DNA from: Thermoproteota archaeon
Lineage (GTDB): Archaea > Korarchaeota > Korarchaeia > Korarchaeales > Korarchaeaceae
DNA length: 7,801 nucleotides
NCBI GenBank assembly: GCA_003661365.1
Contig: QMVZ01000076.1
Location: 1-7,801 of the forward strand
Reading direction: 5' to 3'
The notes beneath the pieces were generated by a model that saw only the letters and a program-made list of their open reading frames with translations, was not told the DNA's origin and did not search any database. Positions within the stretch are counted from its first letter, which is position 1, and every line of letters starts with the position of its first letter. This document shows positions 6,061 through 7,801 of the stretch, one piece after another. The position numbers and the translations under genes are program-made.

Positions 6061-6075
6061 ACTATACATTATAGT
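6061..6075. repeat. Perfect 6-bp inverted repeat upstream of trm112, possible regulator site
   Basis: The sequence is ACTATA-CAT-TATAGT, two perfect 6-bp arms around a 3-bp spacer. It sits between the end of vapC and the trm112 TATA-like box, just upstream of that box, where archaeal activators or TFB-recognition elements act. It is short and AT-rich, so chance is possible. Confidence 0.35.
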
Positions 6076-6124
6076 CATTTTTGTACTCGTATTATTCTCT
6101 ATTCTTACGTTCTAGAAGTCCTAT

Positions 6125-6604
6125 TCACAATTTGTAATCAAGCTTGTAGCCTAACGATATAAGCCTTTTGGAAAAAGACCTAAATTCATCTTCAAGACTA
6201 AATTCCTCGAAAACCCTCTTTATGCCAGAAATTTCATCAAAGCCCCTATCGGTTGATGCAATTTCAGAGATATCAAGCCTCCTCATCACGCTAATGTTTA
6301 TCAGGTCGCTTATCCCCAATGGATATTTACTGAAGTTTCTTGAAGCAATTTCCTCGTCCTCCAACGTTGGCTGAACTATTTGAAGGGATCCAAGCGCTCT
6401 TAGGCTCAATAGGAATTTTCTAAGCTCTCTAATCCTGTATCTTGAAAGCCAGATCAAAACTTCATCCTTAACTAGTGTAGTCGTGAAGGCCTTCATCCCA
6501 GCCCTAACTTTTTCCAAGATATATCCAGATATCGCAGCTTCGAGACTTAAACTGGTCTTATCCGCAGACATCCATTTCACGAAAATTGTTGAGTCGATAA
6601 ACAT
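6125..6604 (-). CDS. vapC: PIN-domain ribonuclease toxin, VapC family
   Basis: This 159-aa PIN-domain protein is the expected toxin of the pair: a metal-dependent endoribonuclease that cleaves RNA when freed from VapB. The acidic active-site residues are visible: D4 in MFIDSTIFVKW, E48 in TLVKDEVLIWL, D100 in GISDLINIS and D119 in STDRGFD (with D123 close by). It is a little longer than the usual 120-140 aa because of a C-terminal extension rich in Phe, Lys and Leu (about residues 134-159). Its ATG directly follows the vapB stop (TAG-ATG with no gap), and GGAGTG (6611-6616) lies 6 nt upstream of it, so the two should be translationally coupled. The target RNA is not evident. Confidence 0.88.
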   Translation of the reverse strand: MFIDSTIFVKWMSADKTSLSLEAAISGYILEKVRAGMKAFTTTLVKDEVLIWLSRYRIRELRKFLLSLRALGSLQIVQPTLEDEEIASRNFSKYPLGISDLINISVMRRLDISEIASTDRGFDEISGIKRVFEEFSLEDEFRSFSKRLISLGYKLDYKL

Positions 6605-6874
6605 CTATTTCACTCCTCTCTCGAGTTTATCCTCGATTTCCCTTACAACGGCTTCCTCAACCTCTCCTAACTTGACAGCTTCTCCTTTTGCTATCCCTGC
6701 TATCATGAGAACGGGGTCCTTTGGCAACTTTGATGGACGGATAACGAGTTTATCGCCCTCAACTTTCATTTCCATTTCATCTCCAACGTTTAAACCCCAT
6801 CTTTCCCTAACTTCCTTTGGAATGGTTATCCTAAAGCCTGTTAACAACTTTATTCTGTATATATGTATCACCAA
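6605..6874 (-). CDS. vapB: AbrB/SpoVT-domain antitoxin, VapB family
   Basis: This 89-aa protein has an N-terminal swapped-hairpin AbrB DNA-binding domain: FRITIPKEVRERWGL (14-28), VGDEMEMKVEGDKLVIRP (30-47). A C-terminal part (about 48-89, with KDPVLMIAG and a charged helix ending in KLERGVK) is the likely toxin-binding segment that wraps the VapC active site. As in other VapBC systems it should repress its own operon by binding a palindrome at the promoter. The first in-frame start is TTG at 6874, followed at once by GTG at 6871. A TATA-like TTTAAA sits about 25 bp before the TTG, so the transcript is probably leaderless, and there is no Shine-Dalgarno. The N-terminus (MVIHIYRIKLLTG) is slightly longer than usual for the family; a TTG within it could give a shorter form. 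Confidence 0.87.
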   Translation of the reverse strand: MVIHIYRIKLLTGFRITIPKEVRERWGLNVGDEMEMKVEGDKLVIRPSKLPKDPVLMIAGIAKGEAVKLGEVEEAVVREIEDKLERGVK

Positions 6875-6884
6875 TAATACATAT
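6861..6884. promoter_or_regulatory. Inverted repeat over the vapB start codon: candidate VapBC operator
   Basis: ATATGTAT (6861-6868) and ATACATAT (6877-6884) are perfect 8-bp inverted arms with an 8-nt spacer. The centre falls on the vapB TTG at 6872-6874, just downstream of the TATA-like box. Autoregulation by the antitoxin/toxin complex at such palindromes is known for VapBC operons; binding here is inferred. Confidence 0.5.
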
Positions 6885-6896
6885 TATGGATACACA

Positions 6897-6902
6897 TTTA
6901 AA
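6897..6902 (-). promoter_or_regulatory. TATA-like box of the vapBC operon
   Basis: TTTAAA is centred about 25 bp upstream of the vapB TTG, with purine-rich GGATAGG immediately before it on the minus strand as a possible TFB-recognition element. The spacing predicts transcription starting at or next to the start codon. Confidence 0.5.
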
Positions 6903-6998
6903 CCTATCCATTAGCTTCATGAAAAAGGTCCAGTAAGACGTTTATCGAACTACTCTTGTTTCTGTATTCCCTCTAGCGAATTCCTACCTAGAATAAGA

Positions 6999-7801
6999 TT
7001 ACGATTTCTCAGTAAGTTCGATCTCATTGTTAAGCAGTTCGATGAATTTCTTTACGTTCCTTAACTTCTCCTGAGCCATTGCCTTCGTATCTTGGAAGTG
7101 CATAGTATCGCTTAGCATTTCTACGTCCCTTCTTAGGTGATCTAAGGCATGCTCTAGACCTTTTCTTTTATAACCTGCTCCCTGAAGGCACCTAGCTAGC
7201 CCTATGAGGCCAAGTGCATCAAGCTTGTCTGCGTCCCACAATATCTTCTCTTCTAGTGTTTCTAGACTTTCTGGCTTGTCTGTGTGGTGATTCCTTATAG
7301 CCCTTAGAACTACTTCCATCTTTGGGGTTGAAATGTCCGTTCGATTTAGAAGGTCTCTCGCAAACTTCTCAGACCTCTTAACGTGAATGTCTGGAGTCTC
7401 TCCTCTCTCAGAGTCATGAAGCAGGGCTGAAAGCCTGACTGCTTCTACATCAGCCCCATACTTAACTGCCAGCTTAGTGGCCAAGCCCAGGACCCTCTCA
7501 ACGTGCTCCCAACCGTGAGAAGGATCCACATCCTTGAGCTTCTCCCTCACAATTCTCTCGACCTCTTTCTCTCTCAGATACCTGAGAACTATCTTAGGCA
7601 GATCCGTTATGCGGGCTTCCCTCGTCTGATCAGCGTACTCCCTTTTGTTTACTATAAGCGGTACGAGCATCTCCTCTAAAGTTATTCCCCCATGGCTTCC
7701 CTTAAGCTTTTGAGGCCCCAACTCATAGCCTCTAGCGGCGAAAACCAATAGATCTCCCGTTCTCGGGCTTGAAAGGCCAAATTCCTCAGATTCCCTTGCA
7801 T
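6999..7801 (-). CDS. Alkaline-phosphatase-superfamily phosphodiesterase fused to HD phosphohydrolase domain (C-terminal part, N-terminus cut off)
   Basis: The frame stays open to the right edge, so the gene starts outside the window; the TTG at 7748 is internal. In the 266 visible residues (counting from 7799) the first 50 match the end of a type I phosphodiesterase/nucleotide pyrophosphatase or PglZ-like domain: RTGDLLVFAARGY (13-25), then LKGSHGGITLEEMLVPLIV (32-50), where H36 is the last metal-ligand His of that superfamily. After a charged linker (about 52-88), an HD domain of the COG1418 type follows: HGWEHVERV (95-103), ALLHDSERGE (125-134, HD = H128/D129), AIRNHHTDK (167-175) and WDADKLDALG (188-197). 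A C-terminal helix includes MHFQDTKAMAQ, usual for this HD family. The product is probably cytoplasmic, with two unlike phosphoester hydrolase centres. The natural substrates are unknown. It lies 124 nt upstream of vapBC on the same strand. Confidence 0.82.
   Translation of the reverse strand, partial: ARESEEFGLSSPRTGDLLVFAARGYELGPQKLKGSHGGITLEEMLVPLIVNKREYADQTREARITDLPKIVLRYLREKEVERIVREKLKDVDPSHGWEHVERVLGLATKLAVKYGADVEAVRLSALLHDSERGETPDIHVKRSEKFARDLLNRTDISTPKMEVVLRAIRNHHTDKPESLETLEEKILWDADKLDALGLIGLARCLQGAGYKRKGLEHALDHLRRDVEMLSDTMHFQDTKAMAQEKLRNVKKFIELLNNEIELTEKS

Noticed and set aside
6483..6914. Plus-strand 143-codon open frame over vapB/vapC
   Set aside because: It is a Ser/Thr/Ile-rich antisense shadow of two genes with clear AbrB and PIN motifs.
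7746..7748. TTG as the true start of the HD protein
   Set aside because: The same frame continues without a stop to the window edge and reads as phosphodiesterase-domain sequence (RTGDLLVF), so this codon is internal.

Overview
The window reads as archaeal chromosome, probably from a hyperthermophile. Signs of this are TATA-like boxes about 25 bp before several start codons (leaderless-type promoters), GGTG/GGTGATC Shine-Dalgarno sequences, frequent TTG starts, heavy AGG/AGA/ATA codon use, and archaeal families (FlaK/PibD-type prepilin peptidase, stand-alone CinA-like domain, long Trm112, AbrB/PIN toxin-antitoxin). The TACK branch, perhaps a Korarchaeota-like or crenarchaeal lineage, is a guess; the sequence alone does not settle it.

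Layout, left to right. At the edge (3-128, +) is an open frame that looks like the C-terminus of an unrecognised protein. It is followed by an archaeal prepilin/prearchaellin peptidase (139-855, +). A CinA-like domain protein (868-1674, -) converges on the peptidase and diverges from a small four-helix membrane protein (1809-2231, +). Next come a dolichyl-phosphate-mannose-synthase-like glycosyltransferase (2265-2945, +) and a nucleotide-sugar epimerase (3001-3942, +). A Wzx/RfbX-type flippase (3946-5523, -) meets the epimerase tail to tail, 3 nt apart. On the minus strand follow a Trm112 protein (5604-5996), a VapB/VapC pair (6125-6874) and the C-terminal part of a phosphodiesterase-HD fusion protein that runs off the right edge (6999-7801).

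Functional picture. The 2.2-5.5 kb block holds the classic parts of glycan assembly: an enzyme that should charge a polyprenyl phosphate with sugar, an enzyme that should make a nucleotide sugar, and a flippase for a lipid-linked oligosaccharide. It most likely serves cell-surface or protein glycosylation. The small membrane protein just upstream may belong to it. The prepilin peptidase matures surface filaments, themselves frequent glycosylation targets, but no pilin or archaellin gene is visible. Trm112 belongs to tRNA/translation-factor methylation, and VapBC is a self-contained regulated toxin-antitoxin operon.

The most unusual items are the in-frame fusion of an alkaline-phosphatase-superfamily domain to an HD phosphohydrolase at the right edge, an epimerase with Arg in place of the catalytic Lys (YxxxR), a seven-cysteine Trm112, and an 8-bp inverted repeat lying over the vapB start codon. 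No stretch longer than 300 bp lacks a gene, and I saw no rRNA, tRNA, CRISPR array or insertion sequence.
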